Assembly (NCBI RefSeq): GCF_001887355.1
Contig: NZ_MPIN01000004.1
Location: forward strand, 1 to 64,000
DNA: 64,000 nucleotides
Direction of reading: 5' to 3'
Source of the DNA: Cystobacter ferrugineus
GTDB lineage: Bacteria; Myxococcota; Myxococcia; Myxococcales; Myxococcaceae
This document shows, piece by piece, positions 33,591 through 43,300 of this stretch. Every line of letters begins with the position of its first letter. The first letter of the stretch is position 1. The notes beneath the pieces were generated by a model, which had not been told where the DNA came from, made no database searches, and saw only the letters and a program-made list of their open reading frames with translations. A program made the translations under genes and the position numbers.

Positions 33591-35288
33591 ATGAGCCCCA
33601 CCGCCGCAGACGACATCCGCATTGGCAGCATCCTTCGCGACACCTACGAAATCGTGTCCCTGCTGGGCACCGGAGGCATGGGCAAGGTCTTCCTCGCCCG
33701 GCACCTGCGGCTGCCCGGCAAGCAGGTGGCGGTGAAGGTCCTCCTCAGTGACGAGGAGGTGACCGCCGATCAGTACGCGCGCTTCCGCCGCGAGGCGGAG
33801 ATCACCTCGCGGCTCGGGCACCCCAACATCGTCGGGGTGCTCGACTTCCACGGCCCGGAGGGCGAGGGCGCCGCCCCCTTCCTGGTGCTGGAGTACCTGA
33901 GCGGGGAGACCCTGTCCCGGCGGCTCAAGCGGGGTCCCCTGCCGCTGCCCGAGGCCCTGTTCGTCGCGCGGCAGATCGGCTCGGCGCTCCACGCGGCCCA
34001 CCAGGCGGGCGTCATCCATCGCGACCTGAAGCCCGGCAACGTGTTCCTCGTGCCCACCGAGTCCTGGGATGTCGCCGACTACCAGGTGAAGCTGCTCGAC
34101 TTCGGCATCTCCAAGCTCGTCTCGGCCCAGACCGTGCGCACGCAGGACGACGTGCTGATGGGCACCCCCCGGTACATGTCCCCCGAGCAGGCCCGGGGCC
34201 AGAACACCAAGGTGGACGCGCGCTCGGACCTCTTCGCGCTCGGCGTCATCGTCTACGAGCTGCTCTCCGGCAAGTCACCCTTCGCCGACGAGTCCGTGGT
34301 GGGCATCCTCTACCGCATCGTGAACGAGCCGGTGGACCCCCTCGCCTCCATCTGTCCGCACCTGCCCGCGTCCGTCTGCGCCGCGGTGGACAAGGCCCTG
34401 TCGAAACAACCCGGTGACCGTCAGCCGAGCATCGCGGCCTTCATCGAGGAGCTGACCGGCGCGGCCCCCAGTTCCTCCTCGGTACGGTCCGAGCCCCAGC
34501 CCGCCAGCCAGGAGGCCCCCCCGGCGCCCGTGAGCGCGGGAGTGGATCGGGGCGGACCGTCCGCGGCCTCCGTCGCCGCCGCCCCCGCGACCGTGCCCGG
34601 ACGCAAGGCGCCCCCCGCCCAGGAGGCGGTCCCGACCTTCCTCCCCATGGCGGTGGAGGCGGCGCCCCCCTCGATGATGGAGGCGCCTCCCCCCTCGATG
34701 GTGGGGCCCGCGCCCTCGCTCCCGGGGAGCGCGGCGCCTCCGAAGTCCTCGCGGACCGTCCTCATCGGCTCCGTCCTCGCGCTGCTCGTGGGAGCCGGGG
34801 GCGTCGTGGCGTTCCTGTCGCGTGGAACGCCTCCAGCGGTCTCGCCCTCCGCCAGCCAGGAAGCGGCCTCCACTCCCGTGACACAGCCCTCTCGGGAAGT
34901 CGCCACCACCACCCCGCCTCCCGCGCCTCCACCCGCTCAGCAGACGCCTCCCCCCGAGACCTCGGAGCCGGCCCCCTCGGCCACCAGCCCCCAGCCCACC
35001 CCGCGTCCCGCGGCTCGGGCCGAGGCCCCCGAGGTCCTACCCGCCGGTGTGCGCGAGACGCTGGAGCAGGCGGAGAAGGCGCTGAAGGGGAACCAGGCCG
35101 ACGAGGCCATCCGGCTCGCCCGCCTCAGCCAGCGCACGAAGGTCACGGGGGCGTCCTTCTCCCTGCTCGCGCGCGCCCATTGCAAGCAAGGCGATCTCGC
35201 CAACGCCCGCGCGCAATGGAACCGGGTGCCCGCCGCTCAGCGCGCCCTGGTCCAGAAATACTGCAAACAACACGACATCGAGTTCTGA
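33591..35288 (+). CDS. Ser/Thr protein kinase with C-terminal transmembrane and tail
   Basis: A 565-residue kinase. P-loop GTGGMGKVF, Lys49 in VAVK, HRDLKPGN with Asp145, DFG Asp170, and GTPRYMSPEQ; all catalytic residues are intact. A Pro/Ala-rich linker (~290-385) leads to one membrane helix (VLIGSVLALLVGAGGVVAFL, about residue 390-409). A second Pro/Thr-rich linker then precedes an extracytoplasmic tail with a helical, TPR-like end (RETLEQAEKALKGNQADEAI; LLARAHCKQGDLANARAQWN). This is the classical myxobacterial topology of a cytoplasmic kinase with a periplasmic sensor. Substrates are unknown. Confidence 0.92.
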   Translation: MSPTAADDIRIGSILRDTYEIVSLLGTGGMGKVFLARHLRLPGKQVAVKVLLSDEEVTADQYARFRREAEITSRLGHPNIVGVLDFHGPEGEGAAPFLVLEYLSGETLSRRLKRGPLPLPEALFVARQIGSALHAAHQAGVIHRDLKPGNVFLVPTESWDVADYQVKLLDFGISKLVSAQTVRTQDDVLMGTPRYMSPEQARGQNTKVDARSDLFALGVIVYELLSGKSPFADESVVGILYRIVNEPVDPLASICPHLPASVCAAVDKALSKQPGDRQPSIAAFIEELTGAAPSSSSVRSEPQPASQEAPPAPVSAGVDRGGPSAASVAAAPATVPGRKAPPAQEAVPTFLPMAVEAAPPSMMEAPPPSMVGPAPSLPGSAAPPKSSRTVLIGSVLALLVGAGGVVAFLSRGTPPAVSPSASQEAASTPVTQPSREVATTTPPPAPPPAQQTPPPETSEPAPSATSPQPTPRPAARAEAPEVLPAGVRETLEQAEKALKGNQADEAIRLARLSQRTKVTGASFSLLARAHCKQGDLANARAQWNRVPAAQRALVQKYCKQHDIEF

Positions 35289-35329
35289 GCTTTCATGTGT
35301 TCCGAAGGCGTACCCTCCGCGCTGGGAGT

Positions 35330-35371
35330 ACGGATGCGTTGACACGCCTCTCTCCCACTTCCAGCATCCGT
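35330..35371. promoter_or_regulatory. Inverted repeat flanking a -35-like TTGACA before the second DUF4215 lipoprotein
   Basis: ACGGATGC (35330-35337) and GCATCCGT (35364-35371) are 8-bp inverted arms 26 bp apart. TTGACA (35339-35344) lies just inside the left arm. No good -10 hexamer is visible 16-18 bp downstream. The repeat ends five bases before the start codon at 35376, so it may be an operator or a leader hairpin. Confidence 0.35.
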
Positions 35372-35375
35372 CTCC

Positions 35376-37043
35376 ATGCGGAGTGACCTTCCTGGTGGAG
35401 TGCGATTCACGGGCCTCGTGCTCGTCTCTTTTCTCGTGTCGATGCTGGCCTCCGGCTGTAGCGGAGGAGGCGAATGTGGAGACGGGACACGCCAGTCGGC
35501 GGAGTCCTGCGACGACGGCAACACGACGGACGGCGACGGCTGCTCCGCGACCTGCGGCGCGGTAGAGGAGGGCTGGGCGTGCGACACGCCGGGCCAGGCC
35601 TGTATCCGCACGACCTGTGGCAACGGAACCCGGGACAACACCGAGACCTGTGACGATGGCAACACCACCGCGGGTGACGGCTGTGACACCCGCTGCCTGG
35701 TGGAAGAGGGCTGGAGCTGCACCGCGCAGGGGGATCGCTGCTTCGCCGCGACCTGTGGTGATCGCATCATCGCCGGGGACGAGGAGTGCGAGGACGGCAA
35801 CGCCCTCCCCGGCGATGGCTGCGGCGCGACCTGCCGGCTGGAGCCCGGCTACAAGTGCCCGGCGGCCGGAGAGCCCTGCGTCCGCACGGTCTGCGGGGAT
35901 CGCGTCGTCGAGGGCACGGAGCAGTGCGACGACGGCAACAACAACCTGGGTGATGGCTGCTCGCCCCTGTGCACCACCGAGCCCCGGTGCTCCGGCGGCA
36001 CCTGCGCGAGTACCTGCGGAGATGGCGTCCTGCTGCCCAACGATCCGAAGGAGCAGTGCGATGACGGCAACACGCGCGCCAACGATGGCTGCTCGCCCAC
36101 GTGCACGCTCGAGCCGGGCTTCATCTGTCAGTCCGTCGATTCGGCCACGCCCGAGACGGTGTCCATTCCCATCGTCTACCGCGACTTCCGCGGCAATGAC
36201 TCGACGAACCCGAAGGGCCACGTCGACTTCGAGAACGCCAATGGCGAGGAGCGCGGCATCTGTGGGCCGCTCTATTCGCCGCTGTCGGCGGATGGCAAGC
36301 CCGTGTACGCCAAGGAGGGCGTGACCAGCACCACCACCCACGGCCAGGCGGCGTTCGATCAATGGTACCGGGACGTCGAGGGCGTGAACCTGGCGGTGGT
36401 GGGCTCGCTGGAGCTGCTGAAGGACGCTACCAACGGCTCATACGTGTTCGACGACCAGACCTTCTTCCCGCTCGACAACCTGGGCTGGGTCGCCCAGGGC
36501 ACGGAGAAGACACACAAGGACAACAGCGGAGTCGATCACAACTTCAGCTTCACCAGCGAGGCCCGCTACTGGTTCGAGTACAAGGGCACCGAGGTGCTCG
36601 ACTTCCGGGGGGACGATGACGTCTGGGTGTTCATCAACGGCCGGCTGGCGTTGGATCTCGGCGGCGTCCACGGGGCACAGCCGGGCACCATCACCCTGAA
36701 GGACGACGCCGCCGACCTCGGCCTCCAGTTGGGCGGCATCTACGAGGCAGTGGTATTCCAGGCCGAGCGCCACACCTCGGCCTCCTCGTACAGGCTCACG
36801 CTCACCAACTTCGTCACCCGCCGCACCCAGTGCACGCCCACCTGCGGCAATGGGACGCTGGACCCGGGCGAGGAGTGTGACGAGGGGACGAACAACGGCT
36901 CCGGGCAGTGCACCCGCGCGTGCGTGTTCGGCCCCCGCTGCGGCGACAACGTCGTCCAGCCCGAGGCCGGCGAGCAGTGCGACGACGGCAACACCGTCAA
37001 CGGCGACGGGTGCAGCGCCCTCTGCAAGGCGGAGATCAAGTAG
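35376..37043 (+). CDS. Cys-rich DUF4215 repeat lipoprotein with fibro-slime domain (second paralogue)
   Basis: A 555-residue surface lipoprotein: signal MRSDLPGGVRFTGLVLVSFL with lipobox ASGC. About six Cys-rich CGDG..-CDDGN..GDGC..C repeats follow, then the fibro-slime domain (GPLYSPLSADGKPVYAKEG; DFRGDDDVWVFINGRLALDL), and two more repeats at the end. Domain order and much of the wording match the lipoprotein at 11323-13080, so the two arose by duplication. The N-terminal repeats differ more than the fibro-slime domain. It stands between a kinase and a P450 gene with no obvious functional link. The start ATG 35376 lacks an SD; GTG 35400 is an alternative that still leaves a signal peptide. 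Confidence 0.88.
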   Translation: MRSDLPGGVRFTGLVLVSFLVSMLASGCSGGGECGDGTRQSAESCDDGNTTDGDGCSATCGAVEEGWACDTPGQACIRTTCGNGTRDNTETCDDGNTTAGDGCDTRCLVEEGWSCTAQGDRCFAATCGDRIIAGDEECEDGNALPGDGCGATCRLEPGYKCPAAGEPCVRTVCGDRVVEGTEQCDDGNNNLGDGCSPLCTTEPRCSGGTCASTCGDGVLLPNDPKEQCDDGNTRANDGCSPTCTLEPGFICQSVDSATPETVSIPIVYRDFRGNDSTNPKGHVDFENANGEERGICGPLYSPLSADGKPVYAKEGVTSTTTHGQAAFDQWYRDVEGVNLAVVGSLELLKDATNGSYVFDDQTFFPLDNLGWVAQGTEKTHKDNSGVDHNFSFTSEARYWFEYKGTEVLDFRGDDDVWVFINGRLALDLGGVHGAQPGTITLKDDAADLGLQLGGIYEAVVFQAERHTSASSYRLTLTNFVTRRTQCTPTCGNGTLDPGEECDEGTNNGSGQCTRACVFGPRCGDNVVQPEAGEQCDDGNTVNGDGCSALCKAEIK

Positions 37044-37099
37044 GCAGGGCACGGCGGCGCCTGGGCTATCGTTCCTCCCCGCGGACGAGGGAGGACACC

Positions 37100-38473
37100 A
37101 TGGCGCCGAACCACCTGGACGAGCAGCAGCAACAGACCCCTACCCAGGCCCCGAGAGAGGCCCCCTTCGGGGGGCCCACCGTCCTGGACAAGGAGAGTCT
37201 GGAGTTCATGACCCGGGCCCATGCCGTCTACGCCGACCTGCGCGACAAGGGCCCCGTCGTGCGGGTTCCCTCCGGACGCAGCCTCGTGGACCGGGCGAAG
37301 GCCGAGCGCGCGTCCACGGAGGGGTCCTCCTCGGAGCAATACTTCGTGACCCGGTACGACGAGGCCGTGTCCATCCTCATGGAGGAGAAGCTCTCGTCCG
37401 ATGTCCTCAAGGCCATGCCCCCCGAGCAGCGCGCGCGCATGGAGGCCGCCCTGCCCGAGGAGCTGCGCCCCGTCGTGCGCAGCATCCTGGTGCTCGATCC
37501 CCCGGACCACACGCGGCTGCGCAAGCTCGTGCAGCCCAACTTCACCGCGCGTGCCATGGAGGCGCTCAGGCCGCGCATCCAGCGCATCGTGGAGGACCTG
37601 CTCGACAAGGCCGAGCGCGAGTCGGCCGCTCGCGGGGAGGTGGCCCCCGGCCGGCGGTTGGATCTCGTCGAGTCCTTCGCCTACCCCCTGTCCATCACCG
37701 TCATCAGCGACATGCTCGGCATTCCCATGGAGGAGCGCGAGACCGTCTATCCCTGGGCGGAGCGGCTCCTGCGGGCCAAGGGGCCCGAGGGCATGATGGA
37801 TGGAGAGACGCGCGCCGGCTTGAACGCCTTCGCCAACTACCTCGAGTCCCTGTTCGAGCGGAAGCGGCGAGCGCCCACCGAGGACATGATCAGCCAGATG
37901 GTCCAGGTCCAGGAGGACGGAGACATCCTCGGCCCCCAGGAACTGCTGTCGATGGTGTTCATCCTGTTCTTCGCCGGGCACCTGACGACCGTCAACCTGA
38001 TCGGCAACGGCGTCGTCGCGCTCCTGAGCCACCCCGAGCAGCACGCCCGCTTCCTCGCGGACCCCGCCACCTGCGTCAAGGGCATGGTGGAGGAGACGCT
38101 GCGCTACTGGGGGCCGGTCGACTTCATCGGCGGCCCGCGCATCGCCCTGGAGGACCTCGACGTGGGGGGAACACACGTGCCCCGCGGAGCGAAGGTGGCG
38201 GTGGGACTCGCCTCGGCCAACCGGGACCCCCGGCGCTTCACCAACCCGGACGCGTTCGACATCTCCCGGCCCGATGCCCACCGGCACCTCGCCTTCGGCA
38301 AGGGCATCCACGTCTGCATCGGGGCCCCCCTGGCACGGCTCGAGGCCGAGTTGGCTTTCGAGACCCTGTTCCGCCGATGGCCAGAGCTGCGGCTGGCGGA
38401 GCCCGCCGGACAGCTCGAGCTCAGCATGGGGGCCGCGCTGCGCGGCTTCAAAAGGATTCCGGTCGTGTTTTAA
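37100..38473 (+). CDS. Cytochrome P450 with atypical I-helix (AGHLTT)
   Basis: A 457-residue P450. The start ATG at 37100 has GGAGG five bases upstream. The heme loop is FGKGIHVCIGAPLARLE with Cys406, and the ExxR is in MVEETLRYWG. The oxygen-activation motif is AGHLTT at residues 292-297, where Leu295 replaces the usual Glu/Asp (AGHETT). Loss of the acidic partner alters proton delivery in known P450s and may point to substrate-assisted catalysis or a non-monooxygenase reaction. There is an insertion after the B-helix region (SLVDRAKAERASTEGSSSEQ). No redox partner is adjacent. It precedes the M28 peptidase gene by 8 bp, perhaps in one transcript. Confidence 0.92.
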   Translation: MAPNHLDEQQQQTPTQAPREAPFGGPTVLDKESLEFMTRAHAVYADLRDKGPVVRVPSGRSLVDRAKAERASTEGSSSEQYFVTRYDEAVSILMEEKLSSDVLKAMPPEQRARMEAALPEELRPVVRSILVLDPPDHTRLRKLVQPNFTARAMEALRPRIQRIVEDLLDKAERESAARGEVAPGRRLDLVESFAYPLSITVISDMLGIPMEERETVYPWAERLLRAKGPEGMMDGETRAGLNAFANYLESLFERKRRAPTEDMISQMVQVQEDGDILGPQELLSMVFILFFAGHLTTVNLIGNGVVALLSHPEQHARFLADPATCVKGMVEETLRYWGPVDFIGGPRIALEDLDVGGTHVPRGAKVAVGLASANRDPRRFTNPDAFDISRPDAHRHLAFGKGIHVCIGAPLARLEAELAFETLFRRWPELRLAEPAGQLELSMGAALRGFKRIPVVF

Positions 38474-38481
38474 GTGCGACC

Positions 38482-40173
38482 ATGACCTTCCCGAGAGTTT
38501 CGAGACGCACTTCATGTTCCTCCCTCCTCGCCGCGCTCGCCCTGCTGCTGGGCGCGAGGGAGGGCCGGGCGGAGGAGCCGGTGACGATCGATCCGGCGCG
38601 GCTGTCGGAGATCGTCAAGACACTCGCCTCGGACGAGTTCGCGGGCCGGGCTCCGGGAGGGCCGGGCGAGGCCAGGACCGTCGAGTACCTCATCCGCCAG
38701 TTCAAGGAGGCGGGCCTGGAGCCCGCTGGCGAGAAGGGCGGCTGGACGCAGAAGGTCCCCCTGGTCCGCTTCCAGGTGCAGCAGGACGCCACCGTGAACC
38801 TGTTCGCCGGGGGCCAGGGCACGCCGCTGCACCAGGGCCAGGAGGTGGTGGTCAACACGCTGCGCCCGGTGAGCCGCGTGAAGATCGACAAGGCCCCGCT
38901 GGTGTTCGTGGGCTACGGCGTCTCCGCGGCCGAGCGGGGCTGGGATGACTTCAAGGGCGTCGATCTGCGCGGGAAGATCGCCCTCTTCCTCATCAACGAT
39001 CCCGACTTCGAGGCGCGCGAGGGAGAGCCCGTCCGCGGCAGGTTCGGCGGCCAGGCGGCCACGTACTACGCCCGCTGGACCTACAAGTACGAGGAGGCGG
39101 CCCGGCGGGGCGCGCTCGGAGCGTTGATCATCCACGAGACCCCGGGCGCGGGCTATGGCTGGTCCACGGTCCAGGCGGGCCACGGCGAGAGCTACGACAT
39201 CGTCCGGGCCCAGCCCGCCCGGGAGAAGGTCCTGATGCAGGGGTGGCTCCACCGCGACACCGCCACCACACTGTTCACGCGCGCGGGGTTGGACCTGGAG
39301 CAACTCAAGAACCAGGCACGCACCGCGGACTTCAAGCCCATCGCGCTCGAGGGCGTCCACCTGAGCACCGACTATCGCGTGACCCACACGCGCGCCGACA
39401 GCCGCAACGTCCTCGGCAGACTGCCCGGCAAGCAGCGCCCCCGCGAGGCCATCATGTATGGCGCCCACTGGGACGCCTATGGCATCGGTCCGGCCGATGC
39501 CTCCGGCGACACCGTCCGCCATGGCGCCGTGGATGACGCCATCGGGCTGGCCGGCATGATCGAGATCGCGCGTGCGTTCCAGCGCGAACCGAGGCCCGCG
39601 CGCACCCTCCTCTTCGCGGCCTGGACCGCCGAGGAGCGGGGCCTGCTCGGCTCGGAGTACTACGCCGCGCATCCACTCCAGTCCCTCGCCACCCTGGCGG
39701 CGAACCTGACCATGGACGTGCTGCAGACCGCCGGGCCCGCGCGCGACGTCGTGCTCGTCGGCCATGGGCAGAACGAGCTCGAGGACGACCTCGCCCGGGC
39801 CGCCGCGAAACAGGGCCGCACCATCACCCCCGATGCGAAACCCGAGCGGGGCCTGTTCTACCGCGCGGACCATTTCTCGCTGGCCCGGCGCGGCGTGCCG
39901 GTGCTCCTGTTGATGGGGCTGGGCGGCGGCCACGATCTGGTGGAAGGAGGCCGGGAGGCCGGCGATCGTTGGGTCGCGGATTACACCGCGCGCTGCTACC
40001 ACCAACCCTGCGATGCCTGGAGCGCCAACTGGGATCTGCGCGGCGCCGCCCAGGACGTGCACCTGCTGTATGAACTCGGCCGGGAGCTGGCCACGTCCAA
40101 TCGCTGGCCCCAGTGGAAACCCGGCTCGGAGTTCAAGAGCATCCGTGACCGTTCGGCGTCCGCCCGCAAGTGA
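38482..40173 (+). CDS. Secreted M28-family metallopeptidase
   Basis: A 563-residue exported enzyme. The signal peptide is MTFPRVSRRTSCSSLLAALA and onward to a GRAEEP cleavage region. A PA-like insert (~115-290) precedes and splits the catalytic domain. Zinc ligands and catalytic residues are visible: GAHWDAYG with His329, DDAIG with Asp351/Asp352, TAEERGLLG with Glu384/Glu385, and ADHFSLARRGVP with the late His. M28 enzymes of this layout are di-zinc aminopeptidases or PSMA-like carboxypeptidases. The substrate is unknown; a role in digesting extracellular peptides fits the secreted location. It starts 8 bp after the P450 stop. Confidence 0.9.
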   Translation: MTFPRVSRRTSCSSLLAALALLLGAREGRAEEPVTIDPARLSEIVKTLASDEFAGRAPGGPGEARTVEYLIRQFKEAGLEPAGEKGGWTQKVPLVRFQVQQDATVNLFAGGQGTPLHQGQEVVVNTLRPVSRVKIDKAPLVFVGYGVSAAERGWDDFKGVDLRGKIALFLINDPDFEAREGEPVRGRFGGQAATYYARWTYKYEEAARRGALGALIIHETPGAGYGWSTVQAGHGESYDIVRAQPAREKVLMQGWLHRDTATTLFTRAGLDLEQLKNQARTADFKPIALEGVHLSTDYRVTHTRADSRNVLGRLPGKQRPREAIMYGAHWDAYGIGPADASGDTVRHGAVDDAIGLAGMIEIARAFQREPRPARTLLFAAWTAEERGLLGSEYYAAHPLQSLATLAANLTMDVLQTAGPARDVVLVGHGQNELEDDLARAAAKQGRTITPDAKPERGLFYRADHFSLARRGVPVLLLMGLGGGHDLVEGGREAGDRWVADYTARCYHQPCDAWSANWDLRGAAQDVHLLYELGRELATSNRWPQWKPGSEFKSIRDRSASARK

Positions 40174-40322
40174 AACCAGGAAGCTGGGGTGGGCAAAGCC
40201 CGTTCCATACTCTCAGCATCTGAGGGGACAGGCTCTCGGTCCGTGGTGGTCAATCCATTGGCGTCGAGGGGGAGTGGCCGGCAGGAGAGGTCACGAAGTT
40301 GTTCTATGCTCGGTGCCTTCCC

Positions 40323-43300
40323 ATGCTTCAGTTACCTGGCTACGCCCTCCTCGGGCTCCTGCAGTCCACCTCCTCCAACCTCCTGTACCGTGCACTGCGC
40401 GAGGTGGATGGCCAGCCCGTCATCCTGAAGACCCCCCGTTCCGACTTCCCGGGTGCCCGCGAGCGCGCCCACCTCCAGCACGAGTACACGCTGCTCCAGC
40501 GGCTGCGGGACACGCCCGGCGTCATCCAGGTGCACGCCTATGAGTTGCTCCAGGAGCGTCCCGTGCTCGTCCTGGAGAACGTGGGCGGCACCTCGCTCTC
40601 CGAGCACCTGGAGCAACCCTTCCCCCTCGCGCGCTTCCTCCCCATCGCCCTGGACCTGTGCACCACCCTGGCCGAGGTCCACCGCCGGGGCGTCATCCAC
40701 AAGGACATCAAGCCCGGCAACATCCTCCTGTCCTCCATCGGGCAGCCCTGGCTCATCGACTTCGGCATCTCCACCCTCCAGCGAACGCAGCACGTGGAGG
40801 CGGGGCCCGCCACGCTCGTGGAGGGCACGCCGGCCTATATGTCTCCGGAGCAGACGGGGCGGATGAACCGGGCGCTGGACTACCGCACCGACCTCTACTC
40901 CCTGGGCATCACCTTCTATCAATTGCTCACGGGGCGTCTGCCTTTCGCGGGCAGTGATTTGCTGGAGTGGTTTCACGCCCACCTGGCCCAGGCCCCCCTC
41001 CCCCCGCACCAGGTGGTGCGCGGCCTGCCACCGGCCCTCTCCGCGCTGGTGATGAAGCTGTTGTCCAAACGGGCCGAGGATCGCTACCAGGGCGCGGAGG
41101 GACTGCGCTTCGACCTGGAGTGCGTCCTGAACGGAGAGCAGGACTTCCCCCTGGGGCAGAAGGACGTGCCCGCGCGCTTCCTGCTGCCGCAGCGGTTGTA
41201 TGGCCGGCACGCCGAGGTGGCGACGCTGCGGGAGGCGTTCGAGCGCGTGGCCCAGACGGGCCGGCCCGAGTGGGTGCTGGTGCGCGGCTACTCGGGCATT
41301 GGCAAGTCCTCCGTCGTGAAGGAGTTGCATCAGCCCGTGTTGCACTGCCGGGGCTTCTTCCTCCGGGGCAAGTTCGACCAGAACCAGCGGGACGAGCCCT
41401 ACGCCACCGTGGTGCAGGCGCTGCGGGGCCTCATCCAGCACCTGCTGGCCAGCAGCGACGAGGAGGTGGCCTCCTGGCGTCAACGCCTGCTGCACGCCCT
41501 GGAAGGACAGGCCCAGGTGCTGCTGGACCTGGTGCCCCAACTGGAGCTCATCCTGGGCAAACAGCCCGCCGTGGAGGAGCTGCCGGCGGACGCGGCCCAG
41601 CACCGCGTCCACCGCCTCTTCCAGCGCCTGCTGAGCGTCTTCGCCACGGGGAAGCACCCCCTCGTCCTCTTCCTGGACGACTTGCAGTGGGCGGACGCCG
41701 CCAGTCTCGCGTTGTTGCAATACCTGATGACCCACCCGGACACGCCCTCCCTGCTGTGGGTGGGGGCCTACCGGGACAACGAGGTGACCCCCACACATCC
41801 GCTCATGTTGACGCTCGCCACGGCACGCAAGGCGGGGACGCGGTTCGAGGACATCCACCTGGGGGCGTTGTCACTCGAGCAGACGCGGCAACTGGTGGCG
41901 GATGCCCTGCCCGGGGCACAGGAGGACATGGTGCATCCCCTGTCCGCCCTGGTGTGGGAGAAGACGGCGGGCAACCCCTTCTTCCTGTTGCAGCTCTTGC
42001 AGACCCTCCACCAGGAAGAGCTGGTGACGCGGGCCCTTGAGGGCGGCTGGCGCTGGGACGAAGCGGGCGTGAAGGCGTGTGGCTACTCGGACAACGTGGT
42101 GGACTTCATGGCGGGCCGGCTGCGCCAGTTGCCCCCGGACACGCAGCACCTGCTCCAGCTGGCCGCGGGCGTGGGCAATGCCTTTCCGCTCTCCCTCCTC
42201 GCCCTGCTGGCCGAGCGGGATGTCCTCGAGGTGGAACGATGCCTGGAGCCGGCGCTGATGGAGGGACTGGTGGTCCAGGCCAGTCCCCTGGAGCTGAAGT
42301 TCCCGCACGACCGCATCCAACAAGCCGCCCATGGCCTCACCCCCAAGGATCAACGCCAGCGCCTGCACCTGCGCATCGGCCGCCTGCTGCTGCGGGGCCT
42401 GAGCCCGGAGGAGCTCGAGGAGCGCCTCTTCGACGTGGTGGGACAGCTCAACGCGGGCGTGGACCTGCTGGAGGACGTCGAGGAGCGCACACGGCTGGCG
42501 CACCTCAATGCCCGGGCGGGCTTCCGGGCCAGGAACTCCACGGCCCATCAATCGGCCGTGAGCCACCTCGGCCTGGCCTTCTCCCTGCTGCCCGGCGATC
42601 CGTGGGAGACCCATCCGGAGCTGGCCTTCAAGCTGCGCCTGGCCCACGCCTCCAGCAAGCTGGTGCTGGGCCGTGTCACCCAGGCGCTCCAGTTGGTGGA
42701 CGAGGCGTCACGCCACGCCCGCACGCGCCTCGACATCGCCTCCGCGTACCTTCTCAAGAGCCGCCTCCTGACGGTCATGGGCGATGCCCAGGCCGCGATG
42801 CGCAACCTCCTGGAGTGTCTGGAGAGGTTTGGAATCGTCCTGCCGCCCTCCCCTTCCGCCGAGGAACTGCGCGCCGCGGGTGAGGAACTGGAAGGATTGC
42901 TGGAGCGACACTCCGTCGAGAGCCTGCTCGATCTGCCCACCGTGACGGATCCCGACGTGACGGCGACCCAGAATGCCTTGGCGAGCCTGGCCACCCTGGC
43001 GTTGTTCATCAGTCCCGGCCTGTCCACCATCGCCGCCCTGCGCTCCGTGGTCTTGAGCATCCGCCATGGCAACACGGAAGCCTCGGCGAACAGCTATGTC
43101 CTGTGCGCGATCTGGTACTGCCTCATCCGCCAGAAGTACGAGAAGGCCCATGCCTTCGGCAAACTCGCCCACGAGCTGATCGAGCGCCATCCCAACTCCA
43201 TCTACCGTGGCCGGGTCCTCGCCTTCTACGCCCCCCTCGCCAGCCTCCGCGAGCCATTCGCCGAGACCCACAAGTACAGCCTCGCCGCCTTCGAGCATGC

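Noticed and set aside
36908-37099. N-terminal extension of the second P450 into the fibro-slime gene
   Set aside because: Arg-rich shadow frame; the ATG at 37100 has a well-placed GGAGG.
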